Assembly (NCBI RefSeq): GCF_003286595.3
Contig: NZ_CP132985.1
Span: 1,054,001-1,118,000, forward strand
Direction of reading: 5' to 3'
DNA: 64,000 bases
Origin: Aerococcus mictus
Lineage (GTDB): Bacteria > Bacillota > Bacilli > Lactobacillales > Aerococcaceae
The notes beneath the pieces were generated by a model that was not told where the DNA came from, made no database searches, and worked only from the letters and a program-made list of their open reading frames with translations. This document shows, one piece after another, positions 17,203-27,899 of the stretch (positions are counted from its first letter, which is position 1; every line of letters begins with the position of its first letter). The position numbers and the translations under genes were made by a program.

Positions 17203-17229
17203 TTAGCAGAAGGAGCTGTCAAGTGCTAA
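17203..17229 (+). promoter_or_regulatory. CIRCE operator for HrcA, slightly degenerate
   Basis: The sequence has the 9-9-9 layout of CIRCE (TTAGCACTC-N9-GAGTGCTAA). It has TTAGCAGAA at 17203-17211 and AAGTGCTAA at 17221-17229, so the outer six bases of each arm match and the inner bases deviate. It lies over the predicted transcription start and 14 bases before hrcA. Confidence 0.88.
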
Positions 17230-17242
17230 AAGAGGTGATAAG

Positions 17243-18313
17243 ATGTTAAGTAAAAGACAAATTATTGTTTTAAAAGCAATTATTGACGCCTATAGTCAAA
17301 GTGAAGAACCGATTGGCTCTAAATCGATTCTAAAACTGACTGGCCTTGAGGCAAGTTCTGCAACTATTAGAAATGATATGGCAAAACTTGAAAAACTTGA
17401 TTTGATTAAAAAGATGCACTCGTCTTCCGGAAGAGTGCCCACTGAAGCCGGCTATCGTTTCTACATTAATTATATTCTTCCCAAGAATGGTGGAATTATC
17501 GATAGTGGATTAAGTGAAGCGGAAAATGAAAAGGTGAGTGAAATATTTCAATCACCTTACTTGGCCTTAGATGAAATCGTTAATCGCTCAACTGAACTTT
17601 TAGCTGAGCTAACGAACTATGTGGCGATTTCTTTAGGACCTGACGCTTACCATTATCACTTAGCTGGCTTTCGCTTTGTACCGGTAACTAGCCGGCAAGT
17701 GATGCTTGTCTTAGTGACAGAAGAAGGGACAGTGGAAACGCAAATTTATCGTTTGCCAGACAGTGTATCTATGGAAGCCTTAGAGGATATGGCAAATATT
17801 ATTAACCGTGATTTAATTGGTTTAAGTCTTCCTAGCGTTCTTGTACGCCTTAAAAGTAACTATATGTCCTATTTCGATGAATCAATTCGACGCTTACTTT
17901 ATGAAGGAAGTATAATCGAAGATTTACTTAAAAAAATGGATGCTTCACGCGTCTTTGCTAAAGGTAAGGCAAATCTCTATAATCATCTCTATCAAAGTGA
18001 TGCTTACCAACAGGTAGAGAATTTAAATCGTCTATTTGCTAATCCTAACTTATTAGATACACTCATTGATCCTGGTGATCAAGGGATTCAAGTGAAGGTA
18101 GGTAAGGACATGCAGGCTGATGGCCTCAATCATTTATCTATTATGGCTACCAATTTTGTTGGTGGTAATAATGATCAACAAACGATTTCTGTGGCTATTC
18201 TCGGCCCAGAAAATATGTCTTACCTGCGAATGGCTCAACTATTTCAAGGTGTGAGACTACAGCTCAATCACTATATCGATTCATATTATAAAAATGATAA
18301 AGAGGAGGGGTAA
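17243..18313 (+). CDS. hrcA: Heat-inducible transcription repressor HrcA
   Basis: A 356-residue DNA-binding repressor of class I heat-shock genes. An N-terminal winged helix (about 1-75, with EEPIGSKSILKLTGLEASSATIRNDM and HSSSGRVPTEAGYRFY) precedes a GAF-like and a dimerisation region. It binds the CIRCE element just upstream and so represses its own operon; GroEL normally keeps it active. It overlaps the upstream possible start of grpE and is translationally close to it. Confidence 0.97.
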   Translation: MLSKRQIIVLKAIIDAYSQSEEPIGSKSILKLTGLEASSATIRNDMAKLEKLDLIKKMHSSSGRVPTEAGYRFYINYILPKNGGIIDSGLSEAENEKVSEIFQSPYLALDEIVNRSTELLAELTNYVAISLGPDAYHYHLAGFRFVPVTSRQVMLVLVTEEGTVETQIYRLPDSVSMEALEDMANIINRDLIGLSLPSVLVRLKSNYMSYFDESIRRLLYEGSIIEDLLKKMDASRVFAKGKANLYNHLYQSDAYQQVENLNRLFANPNLLDTLIDPGDQGIQVKVGKDMQADGLNHLSIMATNFVGGNNDQQTISVAILGPENMSYLRMAQLFQGVRLQLNHYIDSYYKNDKEEG

Positions 18314-18317
18314 ACAG

Positions 18318-18980
18318 ATGAGCAAAGTTCATAATAAGAACAATCAGGATGTTGACCCAGAAAATATAACTGAAGATGAAAAGTCTATCCAGGATAAAAA
18401 CAAGGCTCAAGATTTGAAACAAAATCAAAATAATAAAGCCGATAAGGATAATGAGTCAGAACACCTGGCTGATGATGAGAAAAATAAAACCGCAGATGAA
18501 GATAAAGAAGTCCATGAGAATGATAAAGAGAGTGAACTTCAAAGCATAAAGAAAGAACTTGAAGAAAAAAATGATCAAATTCTTCGCTTATCTGCGGAAA
18601 TTAAGAATATTCAAAGAAGAAATAATAAGGAAAGACAAGATGCTGCTAAATACCGTTCCCAACATTTAGCTGAAAAACTCTTAGGTGCAGTTGATAACTT
18701 AGAACGGGCCTTGACTATTGAAGCAGATGATGAAGCAAGTCGCAGTATGAAACGCGGCATTGAAATGGTATTGGAAAGTATTCAAAGTGCCTTTAATGAT
18801 GAAGAAATAAAAACGATTGATCCTAAAGGTGAAAAATTTGATCCTAATTTCCACCAATCCGTTTCATCTGTTCCTGCTGATGACGGTCAAGAATCAGATA
18901 CTATCGTTGAAGTCTATCAAAAAGGCTATGTCATCAAAGACCGTGTCTTAAGACCAGCTATGGTAGTCGTTGCACAATAA
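18318..18980 (+). CDS. grpE: Nucleotide exchange factor GrpE
   Basis: A 220-residue co-chaperone that releases ADP from DnaK. The start is the ATG at 18318 with AGAGGAGGGG before it; the ATG at 18294 overlaps hrcA and lies upstream of that site. Residues 1-75 are a very acidic/polar low-complexity tail, longer than usual. A long coiled coil (about 75-135) and the beta domain with the VYQKGYVIKDRVLRPAMVVV signature close the protein. Confidence 0.96.
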   Translation: MSKVHNKNNQDVDPENITEDEKSIQDKNKAQDLKQNQNNKADKDNESEHLADDEKNKTADEDKEVHENDKESELQSIKKELEEKNDQILRLSAEIKNIQRRNNKERQDAAKYRSQHLAEKLLGAVDNLERALTIEADDEASRSMKRGIEMVLESIQSAFNDEEIKTIDPKGEKFDPNFHQSVSSVPADDGQESDTIVEVYQKGYVIKDRVLRPAMVVVAQ

Positions 18981-18998
18981 TAAAAAAGGAGATAATAA

Positions 18999-20819
<1,821 letters not shown>

Positions 20820-20834
20820 TCGACTATAGTAGGC

Positions 20835-20860
20835 TTGTCCCTGTCTTAAGGCAGGGACAA
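20835..20860 (+). promoter_or_regulatory. Hairpin between dnaK and dnaJ without T-tract
   Basis: TTGTCCCTG 20835-20843 pairs with CAGGGACAA 20852-20860 around an 8-base loop. ATAGT and ACTAT flanks could extend it. No T run follows, so it is more likely a processing or stability element that sets the dnaK:dnaJ ratio than a terminator. Confidence 0.6.
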
Positions 20861-20890
20861 ACTATTGTATCGAGGATAAGGGGGTAAAAT

Positions 20891-22051
20891 ATGGCTAAAG
20901 GAGATTACTATGACATTTTAGGTGTCAGTAAAGACGCCAGCCAGAAAGATATCAAGCGTGCTTACCGTAAACTAGCAAAAAAATATCATCCTGATTTAAA
21001 CCATGATCCCGGTGCTGAAGAAAAATATAAAGAAGTAACGGAAGCATATGAAGTTTTAAGTGATGAAAACAAACGGAAACAATACGATCAGTTTGGTCAT
21101 GCTGGTGCAAATGGTGGTTTCGGTGGCTTTGGCAACGGAAGTTATCAATCCTACTCAGGACAAGGTTTCTCTGGCTTTGAAGATATCTTCGATCAGTTCT
21201 TTGGTGGTCAAGGTGGCTTCGGTGGCTTTGGCTCGTCTGCTAGTCAACGGTCTAGGACTGCACCTCGCCGTGGGGATGACTTACAATACACCATGGATTT
21301 AAGCTTTGAAGAAGCTATCTTTGGTAAAGAAGAAACGATCTCATATAAACGCGAAGAAGCTTGCCAGGTTTGTGAAGGCTCTGGTGCTAAGCCAGGAACG
21401 TCGAAGAAAACTTGCCCAACCTGTAATGGGCAAGGGGTCGTTCAACAAGTAAGAAATACCCCATTTGGTCAAATGGCTAGCCAAACCACCTGTAGCCAGT
21501 GTCAAGGTGAAGGTAAGATTATCGAAGACCCATGTACTAATTGCCAAGGAAGCGGTCGAGAAGAGAAGAGCCATACGGTTAAAGTGAAGGTCCCAGCCGG
21601 TGTAGAAGATGGGCAATCGATTCGTCTTTCCGGACAAGGTTCAGCTGGCTACAATAAGGGTCCAGCTGGGGACCTCTATGTGGTTTTCCGTGTAGCTAAA
21701 AGTAATATCTTCCAACGCAAAGGGTCACAAATCAGTATTGACTTGCCTCTAAACTTTGCCCAAGCCGCTCTGGGTGATGAAGTTGAGGTTCCAACCGTTC
21801 ACGGCAAAGTGAACCTTAAGATTCCTGCAGGTACACAAAGCGGAGATACCATTCGTTTACGTGGCAAAGGCGCCCCAGTATTAAACCGTGATCGCAATGG
21901 GGACCAATTAGTCAATATTAAGATCATTACACCTAAACATCTCAATGACAAACAAAAGGCTGCTCTTCGTGACTATGCTAAGGCATCTGGAAATAATGTC
22001 ACTGAAGAAGAGAAGAATTTCTTTGATAAGATTAAAGATGCCTTTTCATAA
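20891..22051 (+). CDS. dnaJ: Chaperone DnaJ (Hsp40)
   Basis: A 386-residue co-chaperone stimulating DnaK ATPase. A J domain (about 1-70) with the HPD motif near residues 34-36, a Gly/Phe-rich region (about 75-135), four CxxCxGxG-type zinc repeats (about 155-225) and two C-terminal substrate-binding beta domains are all present. This is the full type I layout. It ends the heat-shock operon. Confidence 0.98.
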   Translation: MAKGDYYDILGVSKDASQKDIKRAYRKLAKKYHPDLNHDPGAEEKYKEVTEAYEVLSDENKRKQYDQFGHAGANGGFGGFGNGSYQSYSGQGFSGFEDIFDQFFGGQGGFGGFGSSASQRSRTAPRRGDDLQYTMDLSFEEAIFGKEETISYKREEACQVCEGSGAKPGTSKKTCPTCNGQGVVQQVRNTPFGQMASQTTCSQCQGEGKIIEDPCTNCQGSGREEKSHTVKVKVPAGVEDGQSIRLSGQGSAGYNKGPAGDLYVVFRVAKSNIFQRKGSQISIDLPLNFAQAALGDEVEVPTVHGKVNLKIPAGTQSGDTIRLRGKGAPVLNRDRNGDQLVNIKIITPKHLNDKQKAALRDYAKASGNNVTEEEKNFFDKIKDAFS

Positions 22052-22091
22052 GCAAAATGAGGTTGAAATTTTTAACTGATTTTAATCATCT

Positions 22092-22131
22092 AAAAACCGT
22101 AATCTTCTGCCTAGGAAGGTTACGGTTTTTT
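22092..22131 (+). terminator. Terminator after dnaJ
   Basis: AAAAACCGTAA 22092-22102 pairs with the GTTACGGTTTTTT arm ending at 22131, with inner CTTC/GGAAG pairs. Confidence 0.88.
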
Positions 22132-22200
22132 GCTTTAGCTATACTAGAACTTTTTTTAATGCTTTGTTTTAGATATCATCTGAACTCTGCATGGGTATAT

Positions 22201-22208
22201 GTTATAAT
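22201..22208 (+). promoter_or_regulatory. Extended -10 promoter of lepA
   Basis: TGTTATAAT ending at 22208 sits 33 bases before lepA. It is an extended -10 without a recognisable -35. Confidence 0.55.
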
Positions 22209-22241
22209 GAAGGGTGAACTCTTTATAGATTAGATAAGGAA

Positions 22242-24092
22242 GTGAGCAAACGAGTGACAAAAGCAATTGATATTAATGAATTAAAAGAAAGACAGAAACG
22301 CATTAGAAATTTTTCGATTGTGGCCCATATTGACCACGGTAAGTCAACTTTAGCTGACCGTATTTTGCAAAAGACTGGGACGGTTTCCGACCGGGAAATG
22401 CATGATCAACTACTTGATTCCATGGATTTAGAGCAAGAACGTGGCATCACTATTAAACTAAATGCCGTTGAATTAGAGTACCAAGCAGAAGATGGCCAAG
22501 AATATATCTTCCATTTGATCGATACTCCTGGGCACGTCGATTTTGCCTATGAAGTATCACGGAGTCTGCAAGCCTGTGAAGGGGCGCTTTTGGTGGTTGA
22601 TGCGGCTCAAGGGATTGAAGCTCAAACTTTGGCAAATGCTTATTTAGCAGTGGATAATGATTTAGAGTTAGTGCCAGTCATCAATAAGATCGATTTACCT
22701 GCAGCTAATCCTGAATATGTCAGAACTGAAATTGAGGATATTATTGGTATTGATGCAAGCGAGGCGGTCTTGTGTAGTGCTAAGACTGGGATTGGTATTG
22801 AAGAAATCCTGGAACAAATTGTGACTAAAATACCTGCTCCCCAAGGGGATATCGAAGCGCCTCTCCAGGCATTGATTTTCGACTCCGTCTATGATTCTTA
22901 TCGGGGAGTCGTTCTTAGTGTGCGGATTGAAAACGGCATAGTAAAACCTGGTGATACCATTGAATTAATGAGTAATGGTAAGCAGTTTGATGTCACTGAC
23001 CTAGGAATTATGTCGCCTCACCCCATTAGTCGGGATTATTTAATGGCAGGGGATGTTGGCTATATTACTGCAAGTATCAAGACTATCCAAGATACTAAGG
23101 TGGGCGATACTGTGACTTTAGCGGATCGTCCTGCAGCAGAAGCCTTACCTGGTTATCGTCCCATGATGCCTATGGTATATAGTGGTCTATATCCAGTAGA
23201 TTCTGCTGATTATGTTGCCCTTAGAGAAGCCTTAGAAAAGCTGCAATTAAACGACGCCTCTCTAACCTTTGAGCCGGAATCTTCCCAAGCTTTAGGTTTT
23301 GGCTATCGGTGTGGTTTCTTAGGTATGCTCCATATGGATGTTACTCAAGAACGACTCGAACGTGATTTCAACCTTGATTTAATCATGACCGCACCATCGG
23401 TTATTTACCATGTTTATAAAACCGATGGGGAAATGGTAGAAGTCTCCAACCCTTCTGAAATGCCAGATAATACCCAAATCGATTGGATTGAAGAGCCTTA
23501 CGTCCGTGCTGAAATTATGGTACCTAAGGATTTTGTTGGAAATGTCATGGAACTTGCCCAACAAAAGCGGGGAAATTTTGTCAACATGGAATACCTGGAT
23601 GATATTCGGGTGAATATTATTTATGAAATGCCCCTGAATGAAGTGATTTTTGACTTTTTTGACCGTCTAAAATCCGGCACCAAGGGCTATGCTTCGCTTG
23701 ACTATCAACTGATCGGTTATCAAAAGAGCAATTTAGTCAAACTCGATATCTTACTGAGTGGAGAACCTGTCGACGCCTTGAGTACTATTGTCCACCGTGA
23801 TTTTGCCTATGACCGTGGGCGTAAACTAGCCGAAAAATTAAAAGAAGTGATTCCACGGCAAATGTTCGAAGTGCCTGTTCAAGCAGCCATTGGGAATAAA
23901 ATTATTGCTCGCACTACGATCAAGGCTTATCGAAAAGATGTTACTGCCAAGTTATATGGTGGTGACGTCACCAGAAGACAGAAGCTGTTGAAGAAACAAA
24001 AAGAAGGTAAGAAGCGCATGAAGGCAGTAGGATCTGTTGAAGTGCCTCAGGAAGCCTTCCTGGCCATCTTGGATATGGATGATGAGAAATAG
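22242..24092 (+). CDS. lepA: Elongation factor 4 (LepA)
   Basis: A 616-residue ribosome-binding GTPase that acts on stalled or back-translocating ribosomes. G-domain motifs are AHIDHGKST (about 27-35), DTPGHVDF and NKIDLP, followed by EF-G-like domains and the LepA-specific C-terminal domain ([10 protein letters not shown]...[10 protein letters not shown]). The start is uncertain: GTG 22242 has AAGGA almost touching it, and GTG 22254, four codons later, is an alternative. Confidence 0.97.
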   Translation: MSKRVTKAIDINELKERQKRIRNFSIVAHIDHGKSTLADRILQKTGTVSDREMHDQLLDSMDLEQERGITIKLNAVELEYQAEDGQEYIFHLIDTPGHVDFAYEVSRSLQACEGALLVVDAAQGIEAQTLANAYLAVDNDLELVPVINKIDLPAANPEYVRTEIEDIIGIDASEAVLCSAKTGIGIEEILEQIVTKIPAPQGDIEAPLQALIFDSVYDSYRGVVLSVRIENGIVKPGDTIELMSNGKQFDVTDLGIMSPHPISRDYLMAGDVGYITASIKTIQDTKVGDTVTLADRPAAEALPGYRPMMPMVYSGLYPVDSADYVALREALEKLQLNDASLTFEPESSQALGFGYRCGFLGMLHMDVTQERLERDFNLDLIMTAPSVIYHVYKTDGEMVEVSNPSEMPDNTQIDWIEEPYVRAEIMVPKDFVGNVMELAQQKRGNFVNMEYLDDIRVNIIYEMPLNEVIFDFFDRLKSGTKGYASLDYQLIGYQKSNLVKLDILLSGEPVDALSTIVHRDFAYDRGRKLAEKLKEVIPRQMFEVPVQAAIGNKIIARTTIKAYRKDVTAKLYGGDVTRRQKLLKKQKEGKKRMKAVGSVEVPQEAFLAILDMDDEK

Positions 24093-24100
24093 AGTTAAAG

Positions 24101-24129
24101 AAAAAAGACTGCTTAGGCGGTCTTTTTTC
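24101..24129 (+). terminator. Terminator after lepA
   Basis: AAAAAAGACTGC 24101-24112 pairs with GGCGGTCTTTTTT from 24117, with a short TTAG loop. Confidence 0.88.
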
Positions 24130-24161
24130 ACCTGAAGAATTAAACATGAGGAGGCTAAGTC

Positions 24162-24383
24162 TTGGATTTAAAAATTATTCACACTGAAAAGGGGCCTGCT
24201 TTACTGCTGCCAAATGAAGAAATATTTAAAGAATATAGTCAATGGACTTTAAAGGAAAATGATGACCAAGAAGATAGCTTTATTTTACTTCCCCGGGTAG
24301 ATAACCCTTATCGTCATGCTTGTGATGGGGAATTTTACCTGGGAGAAGCCTGGGATGATTACGATCACAAGGAGGTGGACTGA
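24162..24383 (+). CDS. Probable MazE/PemI-type antitoxin
   Basis: A 73-residue acidic protein from a TTG start at 24162 with GAGGAGG at 24149-24155. The N-terminal half (LKIIHTEKGPALLLPNEEIFKEYSQW) resembles the swapped-hairpin DNA-binding region of MazE-like antitoxins. The C-terminal half, with several Asp, Glu and aromatic residues, is the usual toxin-binding tail. Its stop codon overlaps the start of the MazF-like gene by one base, which is the classic antitoxin-toxin coupling. The call rests mainly on the toxin next door. Confidence 0.72.
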   Translation: MDLKIIHTEKGPALLLPNEEIFKEYSQWTLKENDDQEDSFILLPRVDNPYRHACDGEFYLGEAWDDYDHKEVD

Positions 24384-24724
24384 TGGCCTACCAACCACGG
24401 CAAAAAGACATTGTCTGGATTAATTTTAACCCTTCCAAGGGGCACGAAATTCAAAAACGCCGGCCAGCTTTAATCGTTTCCTCCGATGACTATAACCATG
24501 CCACCCATTTTGTCATTGTCTGCCCGATAACCAATACAAAAAGGAAACTTAAAACCCATTTAAGACTAAAGGGCTACCAAACTACAGGTCAAGTGATGAC
24601 CCAGCAAATGTATTCTTTAGATGTGACTGAAGCTGGTGGAAGAGAAATTCAATACATCGAAAGATTGTCTAAAAAAGATTTCCATCTTATTAAACAACTA
24701 ATTCAATATAATTTTGATTTTTAA
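24383..24724 (+). CDS. MazF/PemK-type endoribonuclease toxin
   Basis: A 113-residue protein of the PemK/MazF SH3-barrel family, whose members cut mRNA at short sequences. Visible hallmarks are QKDIVWINFNPSKGHEIQKRRPALIVSSDDYN (residues about 7-38), VCPITNTKR and a later Gln-rich strand. The Arg in KRRPALIVS and the Ser/Thr of the strand after PITN are the catalytic positions in this family. It directly overlaps the antitoxin gene and is intact. The cut site cannot be read from the sequence. Confidence 0.9.
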   Translation: MAYQPRQKDIVWINFNPSKGHEIQKRRPALIVSSDDYNHATHFVIVCPITNTKRKLKTHLRLKGYQTTGQVMTQQMYSLDVTEAGGREIQYIERLSKKDFHLIKQLIQYNFDF

Positions 24725-24825
24725 CTACTTGATTATTTTAAAGTAAACCTTTCCGTTAGTAAAAAGCCAATATTTATTTTATAGTAGATATAGAAGTTGA
24801 AGCGCTTAAGGGAAAGGAGACTACT

Positions 24826-25896
24826 ATGACTGTTGACAAACGTTTACCGCGTCTAGTAAAAGCAAATGAAGAAACCACTAGCCCCAAAATTTCCATATAT
24901 ATGACGACTCATCGAGCTGCTCCGGAAAATCAGCAAGATCCTATCCGTTATGAAAATTTACTCAATGAAGTCAAGACTCAATTAGAGACTAATTATCCCG
25001 ATAGTGATTGGCAAAGGACTTTTGATCACTTATCCAAGTTAATTGATGAAAAAGTTGATTTTTGGCAAAAAAATAAAGAGGGCTTGGTGATATTAGCTAG
25101 TGATCAGTTGATTGAGATCTTTAGATTACGGCAAGAGCAAGAGGAAATCGCCTATGTAGGAGATTATTTCCATTTGGTTCCCTTATTAGCTTACTATGAG
25201 GAAGCTTTTGATGTGATTTTGGCCGATATTGCTAAAGACCAAGTCCAATTATATTTAGCTGACCAGTATTCCTATGAACCGACTGAGATTGATGAAATCA
25301 AAAGTTCATTTTACGATATTTATGACGATAATGATTCCGAAAACAAACAAACGACATCTAGGGGTCAAGGGTCTATCCATTCTAATCAAAGCAAATCAGC
25401 CCAAGTTGAAAGAGATCGAGATAAATATTTCAGATACCTAGATCAAGAATTCGACAAACTGGCTAAGGAAGTGGAAAGAAAAATATTATTAGCTGGAACC
25501 AAGGAGAATATTGCTGCCTTTAAAAAGGAATCTTCATCGAAGGTTTACTTGGATACAGCGATTGAGCAGCCAATTAGCGGCGAAAACCACCAAAGAATTA
25601 AAGCGCTTTTAGCTGAGACTCTGTCACCACTAGCCAAAGACAATGTTAAAAGCATAGAAGATAATATTGAAGAGGCTAGGGGAGCTTCTCTTCTTATGGA
25701 AGAAGTTGAGGATATTCAGCTAGCAGCTAAAGAAGGTAGGATTGCTGAGCTAGTAATTTTCTATGGAGAGACGTCGACTTATGCGAGTTTGATTGATGAA
25801 TTAATCCATCAAACCATTATAAATGGTGGGGAGATTTCAGTTATTCCTGCTAGCTCTGTTTCAGAGACGTCTACTTATGCCTTGTTACGTTATTAG
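24826..25896 (+). CDS. baeRF-like protein (bacterial eRF1-related family)
   Basis: A 356-residue soluble protein. The opening PKISIYMTTHRAAPENQQDPIRYENLLNEV-type segment (about 21-49), the middle KILLAGTKENIAAFKK stretch (about 222-237) and the closing STYALLRY resemble the bacterial eRF1-like (baeRF) families, which are related to peptide-release and ribosome-dissociation factors. A charged, probably disordered insertion covers about 165-200. It has its own GAAAGGAG site and follows the toxin pair by about 100 bases. I would expect a ribosome-linked stress role, but that is inference from the fold family; the subfamily is uncertain. Confidence 0.6.
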   Translation: MTVDKRLPRLVKANEETTSPKISIYMTTHRAAPENQQDPIRYENLLNEVKTQLETNYPDSDWQRTFDHLSKLIDEKVDFWQKNKEGLVILASDQLIEIFRLRQEQEEIAYVGDYFHLVPLLAYYEEAFDVILADIAKDQVQLYLADQYSYEPTEIDEIKSSFYDIYDDNDSENKQTTSRGQGSIHSNQSKSAQVERDRDKYFRYLDQEFDKLAKEVERKILLAGTKENIAAFKKESSSKVYLDTAIEQPISGENHQRIKALLAETLSPLAKDNVKSIEDNIEEARGASLLMEEVEDIQLAAKEGRIAELVIFYGETSTYASLIDELIHQTIINGGEISVIPASSVSETSTYALLRY

Positions 25897-25944
25897 GAGA
25901 ATGAGCTTATTAATAGGGACTAAGTTTAACTGGATATGAAATTC

Positions 25945-25988
25945 TGGTGTTGATTGAGGACTCAAATTCCTCGTCGACACCATTTTTC
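25945..25988 (+). terminator. Terminator after the baeRF-like gene
   Basis: TGGTGTTGA-t-GAGG from 25945 pairs with CCTC-g-TCGACACCA ending near 25982, followed by TTTTTC. Confidence 0.85.
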
Positions 25989-26106
25989 TTGGCTAATACC
26001 GTAGTTAAAATAGGAGCTCCTTTTCCTGATCGACATAGTCAAAGCTTAAGTTTTTAATTTTAAAATAGAAAATTATTTTCTTAAGGCTCAAGTTAAATTC
26101 CTATAG

Positions 26107-26112
26107 TATAAT
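26107..26112 (+). promoter_or_regulatory. TATAAT -10 of fhs
   Basis: A consensus TATAAT lies 33 bases before fhs. The -35 is not clear. Confidence 0.5.
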
Positions 26113-26144
26113 TTAACTACTAAGCAGTGAAATGAGGTTATAAC

Positions 26145-27827
26145 ATGTTAACGGATATCGAAATTGCACAAGCTAATAAGTCTTTACCTATTAAAGAGAT
26201 TGCCAAAGAAGTCAATTTAAACGAAGAGGATCTGATTCCTTATGGCCATGATAAGGCTAAAATTAACCATCAAGCCCTTGAAAAATTAAAAGATAATAAA
26301 AAAGGTAGGCTAATTTTAGTAACATCGATTAATCCTACCCCTGCAGGCGAAGGAAAATCTACCTTGACTATTGGCTTAGGTGATGCCCTAAGACGCTTAG
26401 ATAAAAAAACCATGATTGCCCTAAGAGAACCCTCACTGGGACCGACAATGGGATTAAAAGGCGGGGCAGCTGGTGGAGGCTATGCCCAAGTAGTGCCTAT
26501 GGAAGATATTAATTTACATTTTACCGGTGATCTACACGCGATTACTCAAGCTAATAATCTTCTATCAGCAATTATTGATAACCACATTCAACAGGGAAAC
26601 CAGTTAGGTATTGATAGCCGACGGATTACCTGGAAACGGGTCATGGATATGAATGACCGGGTGTTACGTCATATTGTGGTAGGCCTGGGGAGTCCTGGTA
26701 ATGGCTATGTACGCGAAGATGGTTTTGATATTACCGTTGCCTCAGAGATTATGGCAATCCTTTGCCTTTCTAGAAATCTTGATGAATTACGTCAACGCTT
26801 CGATAAAATTGTGATTGGCTATACTCGAGACCAAGAAGCGGTTACAGTAAAAGATTTAGGCTGTTCAGGTGCCATGGCCTTATTAATGAAGGATGCTATT
26901 TTACCGAATTTAGTGCAAACCCTAGAACATACGCCAGCATTGATCCATGGGGGACCTTTTGCTAATATTGCCCATGGCTGCAATTCAGTGATTGCAACCG
27001 ATACGGCTCTTCGTTTAGCAGATTATGTGATCACTGAAGCTGGCTTTGGAGCTGACTTAGGGGCCGAGAAATTTATGGATATCAAAGTTCCTATCTTAGA
27101 AAAATCTCCCGATGCCGTAGTTATCGTGGCTACTGCAAGAGCCCTAAAACATCACGGCAATCCTGATTTGGATAAAAATGCAGCTTTAGAGGAAAAACTC
27201 GAGGCAGTTAGAAAAGGCTTTGCTAACCTAGGTCGACATATTCAAATTATGAAATCCTACCAAGTCCCTGTTTTAGTAGCTATTAATCACTTTAAGGACG
27301 ATACTGACGAAGAGATTGAACTGATAAAAGAGCTCTGTCAAAAAGAGGAGACGCCTTCTTACTTGGCAGATGTCTGGGAAAAAGGAGGCCAAGGGGCGCT
27401 TGACCTTGGTCAAGCCGTGATCGACTCCATTGATGGAGAGCAAAATACTCACTTTCAACCCCTTTATCAAGCTGATGAAATGAGTATTGAAGAAAAAATT
27501 CAAGTAATTAATCAAAAAATATACGGTGGGGAGGGTGTTGAATATTCAGCCGAGGCTAAGAAACAATTAGCGGCTATTAAGAAAAACGGCTGGGATCATT
27601 TACCGGTATGTATGGCAAAAACCCAATACTCCCTGAGTGATGATCCTAAATTGCTAGGTGCTCCAGAGAATTTCACCCTACATATTCGTGAGTTAGTTCC
27701 CAAGCTAGGGGCAGGCTTCATTGTTGCTTTGACGGGTAACGTTTTAACCATGCCAGGTTTACCTAAGCAACCAGCTGCTCTCAAGATGTCCATTGATAAT
27801 CAAGGAAAGATTAGTGGACTTTTCTAG
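26145..27827 (+). CDS. fhs: Formate-tetrahydrofolate ligase
   Basis: A 560-residue cytosolic enzyme joining formate to tetrahydrofolate at the cost of ATP, giving 10-formyl-THF. The P-loop TPAGEGKST lies at about 65-73, and the family's long [23 protein letters not shown] stretch is at about 94-116. Near the C-terminus the [17 protein letters not shown] segment is intact. It stands alone behind its own promoter. With thyA, dfrA, folP and folK it makes the window rich in folate one-carbon genes. Confidence 0.97.
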   Translation: MLTDIEIAQANKSLPIKEIAKEVNLNEEDLIPYGHDKAKINHQALEKLKDNKKGRLILVTSINPTPAGEGKSTLTIGLGDALRRLDKKTMIALREPSLGPTMGLKGGAAGGGYAQVVPMEDINLHFTGDLHAITQANNLLSAIIDNHIQQGNQLGIDSRRITWKRVMDMNDRVLRHIVVGLGSPGNGYVREDGFDITVASEIMAILCLSRNLDELRQRFDKIVIGYTRDQEAVTVKDLGCSGAMALLMKDAILPNLVQTLEHTPALIHGGPFANIAHGCNSVIATDTALRLADYVITEAGFGADLGAEKFMDIKVPILEKSPDAVVIVATARALKHHGNPDLDKNAALEEKLEAVRKGFANLGRHIQIMKSYQVPVLVAINHFKDDTDEEIELIKELCQKEETPSYLADVWEKGGQGALDLGQAVIDSIDGEQNTHFQPLYQADEMSIEEKIQVINQKIYGGEGVEYSAEAKKQLAAIKKNGWDHLPVCMAKTQYSLSDDPKLLGAPENFTLHIRELVPKLGAGFIVALTGNVLTMPGLPKQPAALKMSIDNQGKISGLF

Positions 27828-27899
27828 CAATTCGCTGACTATGCCCAAGTCTATGAGTTGTGCTAGAATGGAACAGAAGTTAAAAGAGGAGCGATTATT

